DNA from: Micromonospora arida
GTDB taxonomy: Bacteria; Actinomycetota; Actinomycetes; Mycobacteriales; Micromonosporaceae
Assembly: GCF_003857035.1 (NCBI RefSeq)
Contig: NZ_QGSY01000269.1
Span: 1-35,182 of the forward strand
Reading direction: 5' to 3'
DNA length: 35,182 nt
In this document: one piece after another, positions 23,324 to 30,029 of the stretch
Numbering within the stretch: position 1 is the stretch's first letter
Layout of the letters: each line of letters begins with the position of its first letter
Translations under genes and position numbers: made by a program
Notes under the pieces: model-generated
What the model was told of the DNA's origin: nothing
Databases searched by the model: none
The model's input: only the letters and a program-made list of their open reading frames with translations

Positions 23324-23352
23324 CGGGGCGGTCGCCGCTGGCGACCGCCCCG
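23324..23352. terminator. Hairpin terminator after cutinase gene
   Basis: Perfect 13-bp arms (23324-23336 and 23340-23352) with a GCT loop start 9 bp after the cutinase stop codon. This separates the cutinase from the ABC transporter operon. Confidence 0.85.
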
Positions 23353-23382
23353 TCCACGTGCGTGAAGGGGGCATTGAAGGTC

Positions 23383-23419
23383 TTGACGCCAAACCCGAGA
23401 AACGTACACTGCGAGTGTA
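23383..23419 (+). promoter_or_regulatory. Promoter and operator of the ABC importer operon
   Basis: TTGACG (23383-23388) and TACACT (23405-23410), 16 bp apart, form a good sigma-70/HrdB-type promoter. The -10 box is the left arm of a perfect inverted repeat TACACT-GCG-AGTGTA (23405-23419), so a bound repressor would block it. The TetR encoded at 29354 is one candidate, though its own putative site has a different sequence. Confidence 0.6.
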
Positions 23420-23451
23420 AATAAACACCCGCCACGACAGAGGGATGGGTG

Positions 23452-24237
23452 ATGGAGCGCGGCCTCGAACTGCACCACATCGGCGTCCGTTTCGGCGGCC
23501 TCACCGCCCTCGACGACGTGTCACTGCGGGTGCCACCCAACCGGGTGGTGGGCGTCATCGGGCCCAACGGCGCCGGCAAGACCACGCTGTTCAACGTCAT
23601 CTGCGGCTTCGTCGCACCGGAGACGGGTTCACTCACCCTCGACGGCCGGCCGCTGCGGCCACGGCCGCACCGGCTGACCCGGCTCGGCATCGCCCGGACC
23701 TTGCAGGGCACCGGGCTCTTCGCCGGGCTGAGCGTGCTCGAGAACGTGATGACCGGCGCTTCGCACACCGCCCGTGCCGGCTTCGTCCCGGCGCTGCTCG
23801 GGCTGCCGGCCAGCGACCGCGACGAGCGCCGGCTCCGCGGGGACGCCCTGGCCATCCTCGACGAGCTGGGCATCGCCGAACACGCCGAGGCCGCGCCGAC
23901 CACCCTGCCCTTCGCCGTACGCCAGCGGGTCGCCCTGGCCCGCGCGCTCGCCGCCCGGCCCCGGCTGCTCCTGCTCGACGAGCCGGCCGGTGGCCTCGGG
24001 GCGGACGACATCGCCGAGCTGGCGGAGCTGGTCCGGCAACTGCCCCGACGGGAGACCGACCCCTGCGCCGTGCTCCTGGTCGAGCACCACATGGACCTGG
24101 TGATGGCCGTCTGCGACGAGCTCGTGGTCCTCGACTTCGGCCGGGTCATCGCCGCCGGCACCCCGGACGAGATCCGCGACGACCCCGCGGTCACCGACGC
24201 GTACCTCGGTGCCACCGTCGAGGAGGCCTCCCAATGA
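23452..24237 (+). CDS. Branched-chain-type ABC transporter ATPase (LivG-like)
   Basis: A 261-residue ATPase of the HAAT (LivG) class. Walker A is GPNGAGKT (37-44) and Walker B is LLLLDEP (172-178), with Glu177 and a switch His in VEHHMD. The signature segment reads LPFAVRQ (152-158), where relatives usually have Gly at the fourth position, so the ABC signature is degenerate. This subunit would pair with LivF-like below and energise import through the two permeases. ATG 23452 has AGAGGGA six bases upstream; GTG 23449 is an alternative. It is first in the operon behind a promoter/operator, and its stop overlaps the next ATG (ATGA). Confidence 0.93.
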   Translation: MERGLELHHIGVRFGGLTALDDVSLRVPPNRVVGVIGPNGAGKTTLFNVICGFVAPETGSLTLDGRPLRPRPHRLTRLGIARTLQGTGLFAGLSVLENVMTGASHTARAGFVPALLGLPASDRDERRLRGDALAILDELGIAEHAEAAPTTLPFAVRQRVALARALAARPRLLLLDEPAGGLGADDIAELAELVRQLPRRETDPCAVLLVEHHMDLVMAVCDELVVLDFGRVIAAGTPDEIRDDPAVTDAYLGATVEEASQ

Positions 24238-24956
24238 CCGCTACCGACCTGCTCGTCGTGCGGGGGCTGGTCGCCGGTTACGGTGCCGCGCCCGTGTTGC
24301 GGGCCATCGACCTCACCGTCCCGGCCGGCACCATCGCCGCGGTCGTCGGTGCCAACGGCGCCGGCAAGACCACTCTCCTGCGCGCGCTCTCCGGCATGAT
24401 CCGCCCGGCCGCCGGCCAGGTCCTGCTGGCCGGGGAGGACCTTCGCGGTACGCCGGTGGAGCAGCTCGTCCGACGCGGCATGGCGCACGTCCCGGAGGGC
24501 CGGGGTGTGATCAGCGAGCTGACCGTCGACGAGAACCTGCGGCTGGGCGGGCTGTGGCGACGCGACCGGGCCGACGCCGGGCGGGCCCTCGACGAGGTCT
24601 ACCAGCTCTTCGAGCCGCTGGCCCGACGCCGTCGGCACCTCGGTCACCAGCTCTCCGGCGGCGAGCGGCAGATGCTCGCGCTCGGTCGCGCCCTGGTCGG
24701 CCGACCGCGTCTGCTGCTGCTGGACGAACCGTCGCTCGGCCTGGCGCCACGGGTGGTCGCCCGGACCATGGCCCTGCTCCGCCAACTGCGCGACCGCACC
24801 GGGCTGACCGTCCTGCTGGTCGAGCAGAACGTGCGCAGCGCGCTCGCCGTCGCCGACCAGGGCGTCGTGATGTCCCTCGGGCGGGTGGTGATCGCCGCCC
24901 CGGCGGTGCAGCTACGCGACGACGTCGACCTGCGCCACGCCTACCTCGGTTTCTGA
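24234..24956 (+). CDS. Branched-chain-type ABC transporter ATPase (LivF-like)
   Basis: A 240-residue ATPase of the LivF class. Walker A is GANGAGKT (39-46), an intact signature LSGGE lies at 140-144, and Walker B LLLLDEP at 160-166 is followed by the switch region LLVEQNVRSAL. MAHVPEGRGVISELTVDENLRLG is typical of LivF proteins. The ATG overlaps the stop of the LivG-like gene (ATGA), so equal synthesis is expected. With the LivG-like partner it forms an ATPase heterodimer in which one signature motif is canonical and the other degenerate. Confidence 0.95.
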   Translation: MTATDLLVVRGLVAGYGAAPVLRAIDLTVPAGTIAAVVGANGAGKTTLLRALSGMIRPAAGQVLLAGEDLRGTPVEQLVRRGMAHVPEGRGVISELTVDENLRLGGLWRRDRADAGRALDEVYQLFEPLARRRRHLGHQLSGGERQMLALGRALVGRPRLLLLDEPSLGLAPRVVARTMALLRQLRDRTGLTVLLVEQNVRSALAVADQGVVMSLGRVVIAAPAVQLRDDVDLRHAYLGF

Positions 24957-24986
24957 CCACCACCTCGTCCCCCGGAGGGAGAACTG

Positions 24987-25865
24987 TTGGACCGCTTCGT
25001 CTTCCTCACCGTCGACGGCCTGTCCCGGGGCGCGGTGTACGCCGCGTTCGCACTGGCCCTGGTGCTCATCTGGCGGGCGGCGCGGGTCGTCAACTTCGCC
25101 CAGGGAGCGATGGCCGTCGCCGCCGCGTACGTCGCCTACACCGTCAGCACCGCGACCGGTTCCTACTGGCTGGGCTTCGTGGTCGCGATCGTCGCCGGCC
25201 TGCTGCTCGGTGCGCTGGTGGACCGCGTGGTGATGCGGCACGTCGATCACGCCTCACCGCTCAACCCGGTGATCGTCGCGCTCGGGCTGGTGCTGTTGAT
25301 CCAGGCCGTGCTCGGCATGGTGTACGGCAGCGAGTTCCGCCCCGCCGAGGCCCCGTTCAGCCGCTCCGCCCTCACCGTGGGCGGGGTCGCCGTGCTGTCC
25401 CCGTACGACCTGTTCGTCTTCGCCACGATCGGCGTGGTGGTCAGTGGCCTGGCCTGGATGTTCGCCCGTACCCCGGTGGGGTTGCGGATGCGCGCGGCGG
25501 CCTTCGCTCCGGAGGTCTCCCGGCTGCTCGGGGTCAACGTCGGTGGGATGCTGACCCTCGGTTGGGCGCTCGCCTCCGGGGTGGGCGCGTTGGCCGCCAT
25601 GCTGGTCCTGCCGACCGAGCTGGGCCTGCACCCGCACGCGATGGACCTGGTGTTCGTCTCGGCGTTCACCGCGGCGGTGGTCGGCGGGTTGGACAGTCCA
25701 CCGGGGGCGGTGGTCGGTGGTCTGGCGGTGGGGCTGTTGCTCTCCTACGTGAGCGGCTACGCCGGCAGTGACCTGACCCCGCTCGCGGTGCTGGTCCTGC
25801 TGCTGGCGGTGCTGCTGGTCCGGCCCGGTGGGCTGTTCGCCCCGGTCGCGGCGAGGCGGGTGTGA
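24987..25865 (+). CDS. Branched-chain-type ABC permease (LivH-like)
   Basis: A 292-residue inner-membrane permease with about eight hydrophobic segments. It has the LivH-type N-terminus (GLSRGAVYAAFALALVLIW), the motif RVVNFAQGAMA near 33-43 and the conserved GVNVGGMLTLGWALASGVGALA region near 187-210. The start appears to be TTG 24987, six bases after GGAGGGA (24974-24980); no ATG or GTG fits as well. It forms the translocation path with the LivM-like protein, whose GTG overlaps this stop (GTGA). It is likely to carry amino acids or other small acids; the substrate is unknown. Confidence 0.93.
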   Translation: MDRFVFLTVDGLSRGAVYAAFALALVLIWRAARVVNFAQGAMAVAAAYVAYTVSTATGSYWLGFVVAIVAGLLLGALVDRVVMRHVDHASPLNPVIVALGLVLLIQAVLGMVYGSEFRPAEAPFSRSALTVGGVAVLSPYDLFVFATIGVVVSGLAWMFARTPVGLRMRAAAFAPEVSRLLGVNVGGMLTLGWALASGVGALAAMLVLPTELGLHPHAMDLVFVSAFTAAVVGGLDSPPGAVVGGLAVGLLLSYVSGYAGSDLTPLAVLVLLLAVLLVRPGGLFAPVAARRV

Positions 25866-26974
25866 GCGCCACGAGGGCGGCCCTGCCGCCGAAAGAGCAG
25901 CTCGACGACCCGGGCGGCCGGCCGGTCGACCGGCGACGCGGCTCCACCCTGCTGCGTCACCTCGCGGTGGTGCTGGCCGCCGGGTTGCTGCTGGTGGCGG
26001 TCAGCTACTCCGTCGAGCCGTTCCGCAACTTCCAGCTCGCCACGGTGGCCGCCTACCTCTGCGCGACCGCCGGGCTGACCGTCCTCACCGGGCTCAACGG
26101 TCAACTGTCGCTCGGGCACGGCGCGCTGATGGCCACCGGGGCGTACACCGTGGCGCTGTGCCAGACCGCGTTCGCCGACCGGGGGATGACCGGCGGCTGG
26201 CTGTTGCCGCTGTCGCTGGGTGCCGCGATCGTCAGCACGGTCGCGGTCGGCGCGGTGGTCGGCGTGGCCGCGGCCCGACTGCGCGGCCCTTATCTGGCCG
26301 GGGTCACCCTCGCGGTTGCCGTGGTGGTGCCGGCGCTGGCGGTCACCTTCGACGGCGTGTTCAACGGCGAGCAGGGGCTGTCGGTGCCGGTGGAGCCGCC
26401 GCCGCTGTCGCTCGGCCCGTACTTCCCCTACGAGCGGTGGCAGCTCTGGGTCACCGGCGCGGCCACCCTGCTCGCGTTGCTGCTGTTGGCGAACCTGATC
26501 CGCAGCCGGTACGGGCGTACCTTCCGGGCCGTCCGCGACGACGAGGTGGCGGCCCGCCTCGCCGGCATCCACGTGGCCCGCACCCAGGTCCTCGCGTTCG
26601 TGGTCAGCGCTGCCACCGCCGGGCTCGGCGGTGCGCTGCTGGCGGTGCTCGCGCAGAGCGTCTCACCCGGGGCGTTCTCGCTGACCCTGTCGCTGTTCCT
26701 GCTGATGGCCGTCGTGATCGGTGGCCTGGGTCGACTGACCGGCGCGCTGTGGGGGGCCGTCCTGCTGGTCGCCCTGCCCGATCTGACCCACTCGGTGACC
26801 GAGATGCTCACGCTCTCGCCCGCGGTGGCGCAGCGGCTGGAGGGCAACCTTCCCCTGGCGATCTTCGGACTCACCCTGATCGTCGTCATGATCGCCGCCC
26901 CCGGCGGTGTGCAGGGTCTGCTGTCGCGTCTCGGCCGGTCGCTGCTGGCCAGGCGGCCGACCCGGCGTTCCTGA
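25862..26974 (+). CDS. Branched-chain-type ABC permease (LivM-like)
   Basis: A 370-residue permease of the LivM class with about ten hydrophobic segments after a 35-residue polar N-terminus. It has the conserved GLTVLTGLNGQLSLGHGALMATGAY region (about 76-100) and the cytoplasmic loop RYGRTFRAVRDDEVAARLAGI (about 217-237), which contacts the ATPases in this family. GTG 25862 overlaps the LivH-like stop. The solute receptor gene follows after an 85-bp gap that holds an inverted repeat. Confidence 0.94.
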   Translation: MSATRAALPPKEQLDDPGGRPVDRRRGSTLLRHLAVVLAAGLLLVAVSYSVEPFRNFQLATVAAYLCATAGLTVLTGLNGQLSLGHGALMATGAYTVALCQTAFADRGMTGGWLLPLSLGAAIVSTVAVGAVVGVAAARLRGPYLAGVTLAVAVVVPALAVTFDGVFNGEQGLSVPVEPPPLSLGPYFPYERWQLWVTGAATLLALLLLANLIRSRYGRTFRAVRDDEVAARLAGIHVARTQVLAFVVSAATAGLGGALLAVLAQSVSPGAFSLTLSLFLLMAVVIGGLGRLTGALWGAVLLVALPDLTHSVTEMLTLSPAVAQRLEGNLPLAIFGLTLIVVMIAAPGGVQGLLSRLGRSLLARRPTRRS

Positions 26975-26980
26975 GCTGTC

Positions 26981-27052
26981 CTCGGTCCGGCCTCGGCCGG
27001 GCGCCCCACCACCACACCGTTCCCACAGACAACCGGACCGAGAAAGGTCGGT
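26981..27052 (+). promoter_or_regulatory. Alternative RNA hairpins upstream of receptor gene
   Basis: CTCGGTCCGG (26981-26990) and CCGGACCGAG (27033-27042) are perfect 10-bp arms with a 42-nt loop. The right arm overlaps a small hairpin ACCGA-GAAAGG-TCGGT (27037-27052), whose loop is the likely Shine-Dalgarno sequence of the receptor gene. The two pairings exclude each other. A role in mRNA stability or translation is inferred. Confidence 0.4.
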
Positions 27053-27059
27053 GTTTCCC

Positions 27060-28346
27060 ATGCACCGTAAAGCGCATCGCGGCCTCGCGATCGCCAGCAC
27101 CCTTGCCCTGCTCATCACCGCAGCCGGCTGTAGCGGCGACGACGGCCCCGGCTCCGGCGGAGCGTCGGTGCCGGGCGTCACCGACACCGAGATCGTCGTC
27201 GGCACCCACATGCCGCTGACCGGTCCGGCCTCGGCCGGCTACTCGAAGATCGCCCCGGCGACGAAGGCGTACTTCGACTACGTCAACGCCAACGGGGGAG
27301 TGCACGGCCGCAAGATCACCTACAAGATCATGGACGACGGTTACAACCCGGCGAACACCCAGCAGGTGGTCCGTCAGCTGGTCCTCCAGGACAAGGTCTT
27401 CGCCGTCCTCAATGGTCTGGGCACACCGACGCACACCGGTGTGCTCGACTTCCTCAAGAGCAACCGGGTGCCCGATCTGTTCGTCGCCTCCGGCAGCCGC
27501 AGCTGGGACCAGCCGGACAAGTATCCGGGCACGTTCGGGTTCAACCCGGACTACACGGTCGAGGGCAAGATTCTCGCCAACTACGCGAAGACGAACCTGG
27601 CCGGCCAGAAGGTCTGCTTCCTCGGTCAGGACGACGACTTCGGCCGGGACAGCCTGGCCGGCGTGGAGAAGGTGCTCGGCGCCACGGCCGTGGCGGTCAA
27701 GCAGACGTACGTCACCAGCAACACCAACGTGGCGCCGCAGATCGGCGCGTTCAAGGCGGCCGGTTGCCAGGTCGTCGTGCTCGCCACAGTGCCCGGCTTC
27801 ACCGCGCTCTCCGTCGGCACGGCGGCCCGGCTGGGCTTCAAGCCGCAGTGGCTGGTCTCCAACGTCGGCGCCGACCACCCGACCCTGGCCAAGCAGCTCG
27901 GCGCCGCCGCGCCGCTGCTGGAGGGCATGGTCGGCACCAACTACCTGCCGATGCAGAACGAGACCGCGAACCCGTGGGTCCAGCTCTTCACGAAGGTCAA
28001 CAAGGAGCACAACGGGGACGCGCCCTTCGACGGCAACACCGTGTACGGCATGTCGGTCGGCTACCTCTTCGTGCAGGTGCTGCTCGCCGCCGGCAAGGAC
28101 CTCACCCGGGAGAAGGTGCTGGACGCCGTGCAGAAGGGCGGCTACCAGGGCCCCGGGCTGGTGCCGCTGCGCTTCTCGGCTAAGGACCACTCCGGGTACG
28201 GCGGCCAGCGGTTGAGCCGGGTGAGCGGGGGAGTGCAGAGCTACTTCGGGCCGGCGTACGAGACGGACGAGGCGGACGGGGCGGTCAACGAGTACACCGC
28301 CACCCCGGCCGCGCCGCCGGCGAACGGGGTGCCGACCGTCTCCTGA
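27060..28346 (+). CDS. ABC importer solute-binding lipoprotein (LivK-like)
   Basis: A 428-residue extracytoplasmic receptor. The lipobox ITAAGC places lipidated Cys24 after a short signal peptide, followed by a Gly/Ser linker and a periplasmic-binding-protein type I fold (TEIVVGTHMPLTGPASAGYS, then YFDYVNANGGVHGRKITY, and further on FNPDYTVEGKILANYA). It captures the substrate for the LivGFHM-like machine; the ligand is not evident. ATG 27060 lies 12 nt after GAAAGG, and GTG 27051 in the same frame is a weaker choice. The receptor is last in the transporter cluster and is followed by an 18-bp-arm terminator. Confidence 0.95.
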   Translation: MHRKAHRGLAIASTLALLITAAGCSGDDGPGSGGASVPGVTDTEIVVGTHMPLTGPASAGYSKIAPATKAYFDYVNANGGVHGRKITYKIMDDGYNPANTQQVVRQLVLQDKVFAVLNGLGTPTHTGVLDFLKSNRVPDLFVASGSRSWDQPDKYPGTFGFNPDYTVEGKILANYAKTNLAGQKVCFLGQDDDFGRDSLAGVEKVLGATAVAVKQTYVTSNTNVAPQIGAFKAAGCQVVVLATVPGFTALSVGTAARLGFKPQWLVSNVGADHPTLAKQLGAAAPLLEGMVGTNYLPMQNETANPWVQLFTKVNKEHNGDAPFDGNTVYGMSVGYLFVQVLLAAGKDLTREKVLDAVQKGGYQGPGLVPLRFSAKDHSGYGGQRLSRVSGGVQSYFGPAYETDEADGAVNEYTATPAAPPANGVPTVS

Positions 28347-28363
28347 GGCCCCGCAGCTCCGAC

Positions 28364-28405
28364 GTCCGACCGGGCGTGGTCCCGCCTGACCACGCCCGGT
28401 CGGAC
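28364..28405. terminator. Strong hairpin terminator of the ABC operon
   Basis: Perfect 18-bp arms (28364-28381 and 28388-28405) around a 6-nt loop, 17 bp after the receptor stop codon. It is the longest perfect hairpin I found in the window and closes the transporter operon. Confidence 0.9.
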
Positions 28406-28454
28406 GGCTGCGCGCATGCTGCCGGCGCGGCCTGCCGGTCGATCGTCGGAGGCG

Positions 28455-28484
28455 TTGACCGATACCGATCGACGCTCCTACTAT
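28455..28484 (+). promoter_or_regulatory. Promoter driving a leaderless SDR mRNA
   Basis: TTGACC (28455-28460) and TACTAT (28479-28484) with an 18-bp spacer. The expected transcription start, 7 bases after the -10 box, falls at 28491-28492, which is the GTG start of the SDR gene. No Shine-Dalgarno sequence precedes that GTG. Confidence 0.65.
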
Positions 28485-28491
28485 CTGCACC

Positions 28492-29259
28492 GTGAATGCA
28501 TATTCGGGCCGACTCGCGGGCCGGGTCGCCATCGTCACCGGCGCCAGTCGCGGAATCGGTCTGGCCATCGCCCAACGACTCGTCGCCGAAGGCGCGCGGG
28601 TGGGCCTGACCGCCCGCCGCCCCGAGGGGCTGGCCGAGGCAGTCGCCACCCTGGGCGGTCCGGCACACTCCCTTGCGGTGCCGGGCCGGGCCGACGATCC
28701 CGAGCATCGGGCCGCCGCGGTGAGCCAGGTCAGCGCGGTGTTCGGGCCGGTGGACCTGCTGGTCAACAACACCGGCATCAACCCGGTGCACGGCCCGCTG
28801 GTCGAGCTGGACCTGGCCGCGGCGCGCAAGATCCTCGACGTGAACGTGGTCGCCGCGCTCGGCTGGGTGCAGGAGGTCTGCGCCGCCGGCATGAGCGAGC
28901 GCGGTGGCTGCGTCGTCAACGTCTCGTCGATCGCCGGGCTCGGCCCGTCGCCCGGCATCGGCTGCTACGGGGTCAGCAAGGCCGCGCTCAACCACCTCAC
29001 CGCCAGCCTCGCCGTGGAGCTGGGGCCGACGGTCCGGGTCAACGCGGTCGCCCCCGGCGTGGTGAAGACCCGCTTCGCCGCGGCCCTCTACGACGGGCGG
29101 GAGGCCGAGGTCGCCGCGCGGTACCCGCTCGGGCGCCTCGGTCTGCCGTCGGACGTGGCGGGCGCGGTCGCCTTCCTGGCCTCCGACGACGCCAGTTGGA
29201 TCACCGGGCAGACCATCGTCTGCGACGGCGGCGTCTCGCTGACCGGCCGGGCCGGATGA
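28492..29259 (+). CDS. SDR-family oxidoreductase (FabG-like)
   Basis: A 255-residue classical SDR. The cofactor motif TGASRGIG lies at 16-23, the usual NNAG reads NNTG (92-95), and the catalytic residues are Ser146, Tyr159 and Lys163 (YGVSK). The end has the WITGQTIVCDGGVSL pattern of FabG-like enzymes. Arg at 41-43 (ARRPEG) after the second strand suggests NADP(H). GTG 28492 coincides with the predicted transcription start, so the mRNA is probably leaderless. It may oxidise or reduce a 3-hydroxyacyl or related alcohol in the pathway fed by the adjacent importer. The substrate is not determinable. Confidence 0.93.
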   Translation: MNAYSGRLAGRVAIVTGASRGIGLAIAQRLVAEGARVGLTARRPEGLAEAVATLGGPAHSLAVPGRADDPEHRAAAVSQVSAVFGPVDLLVNNTGINPVHGPLVELDLAAARKILDVNVVAALGWVQEVCAAGMSERGGCVVNVSSIAGLGPSPGIGCYGVSKAALNHLTASLAVELGPTVRVNAVAPGVVKTRFAAALYDGREAEVAARYPLGRLGLPSDVAGAVAFLASDDASWITGQTIVCDGGVSLTGRAG

Positions 29260-29280
29260 CGGCGTCGGCGGAGCGTCCGG

Positions 29281-29307
29281 AGCCGCTGATCAACGGCTGT
29301 CTAGACT
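29281..29307 (+). promoter_or_regulatory. Candidate operator and -10 of the TetR gene
   Basis: AGCCGCTGA/TCAACGGCT (29281-29298) is an 18-bp palindrome with one mismatched pair. Four bases after it is TAGACT (29302-29307), a good actinobacterial -10 box; no clear -35 is visible. A dimeric regulator bound here would cover the promoter, which suggests TetR autoregulation. Confidence 0.5.
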
Positions 29308-29353
29308 CGGCGGTGCGTCGGGGGACGCCGTGGCGGTGAGGGGGCGAGGGCGG

Positions 29354-29965
29354 ATGGACCGGGTCGATGTGGCGGGCCGGGTCGACGGGCGCACCGCGCG
29401 CGCCGAGCGGACCCGCGCGGCCATCGTCGAGGCGCACCTCGCGCTCATCTCCGAGGGCGACCTCCGCCCGACCGGGGAACGCATCGCCGAGCGGGCCGGC
29501 ATCTCGCTGCGCACCCTCTGGACCAACTTCAAGGACATGGAGACGCTCTTCGAGGCCAGCGGCGCGGAGGTGCTCCGCCAGCAGGACGCCGCCTACCGGC
29601 CGATCTCGACCGGGCTGCCGTTGGCGAAGCGGGTCGACGCGTACTGCCGGCAGCGGGCTCGACTGCTCCAGCTCATCGCGCCGTCGGCGCGTGCCGCCCA
29701 GATGCGTGAGCCGGTCTCCGAACAGCTGCACCGCAACCGTCTCAAGCACATCGAACGGGTCCGCGACGAGGTCGAGGAGCTCTTCGCCGTCGAGCTGGCC
29801 GAGGCCGGGCCGGGGCGGGAGCAGTTGCTCAACGCCCTGGTGGTGGCGAGCACCTGGCAGTCCTGGTCGATGCTGCGCTACGGGCTCGGTCTCGGCGTGG
29901 ACCAGGCCCGCGCGGTGATGGCCCGGACCGTGGGCGCCCTGCTGGCCGAGGTCGCGCCCGACTGA
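29354..29965 (+). CDS. TetR-family regulator
   Basis: A 203-residue TetR protein from ATG 29354, preceded by GAGGG; GTG 29330 would add eight Arg-rich residues. DNA-binding region: RAERTRAAIVEAHLALISEG, then RIAERAGISLRTLWTNFKDME. A helical C-terminal ligand domain follows. An 18-bp near-palindrome overlaps the promoter region. The gene lies just after the SDR gene and before a LAL regulator. It may control the SDR, the transporter or the acyl-CoA dehydrogenase; the sequence does not show which. Confidence 0.9.
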   Translation: MDRVDVAGRVDGRTARAERTRAAIVEAHLALISEGDLRPTGERIAERAGISLRTLWTNFKDMETLFEASGAEVLRQQDAAYRPISTGLPLAKRVDAYCRQRARLLQLIAPSARAAQMREPVSEQLHRNRLKHIERVRDEVEELFAVELAEAGPGREQLLNALVVASTWQSWSMLRYGLGLGVDQARAVMARTVGALLAEVAPD

Positions 29966-30029
29966 TTCCGGCCCGGCCCGATATCGCCCCCTCTTTCCAT
30001 TCGGTTTCCGATGGGTAACACTGGCAGGC

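Noticed and set aside
22860..24785. A 641-codon minus-strand open frame across cutinase and ABC ATPase genes
   Set aside because: It has a low-complexity Arg/Ser/Pro composition, runs through a terminator and a promoter, and lies opposite well-supported genes.
28438..28473. An 8-bp inverted repeat GTCGATCG/CGATCGAC around the SDR -35 region
   Set aside because: The arms are about 20 bp apart and GC-biased self-complementary sequence, so chance is likely; it is not strong enough to list as an operator.
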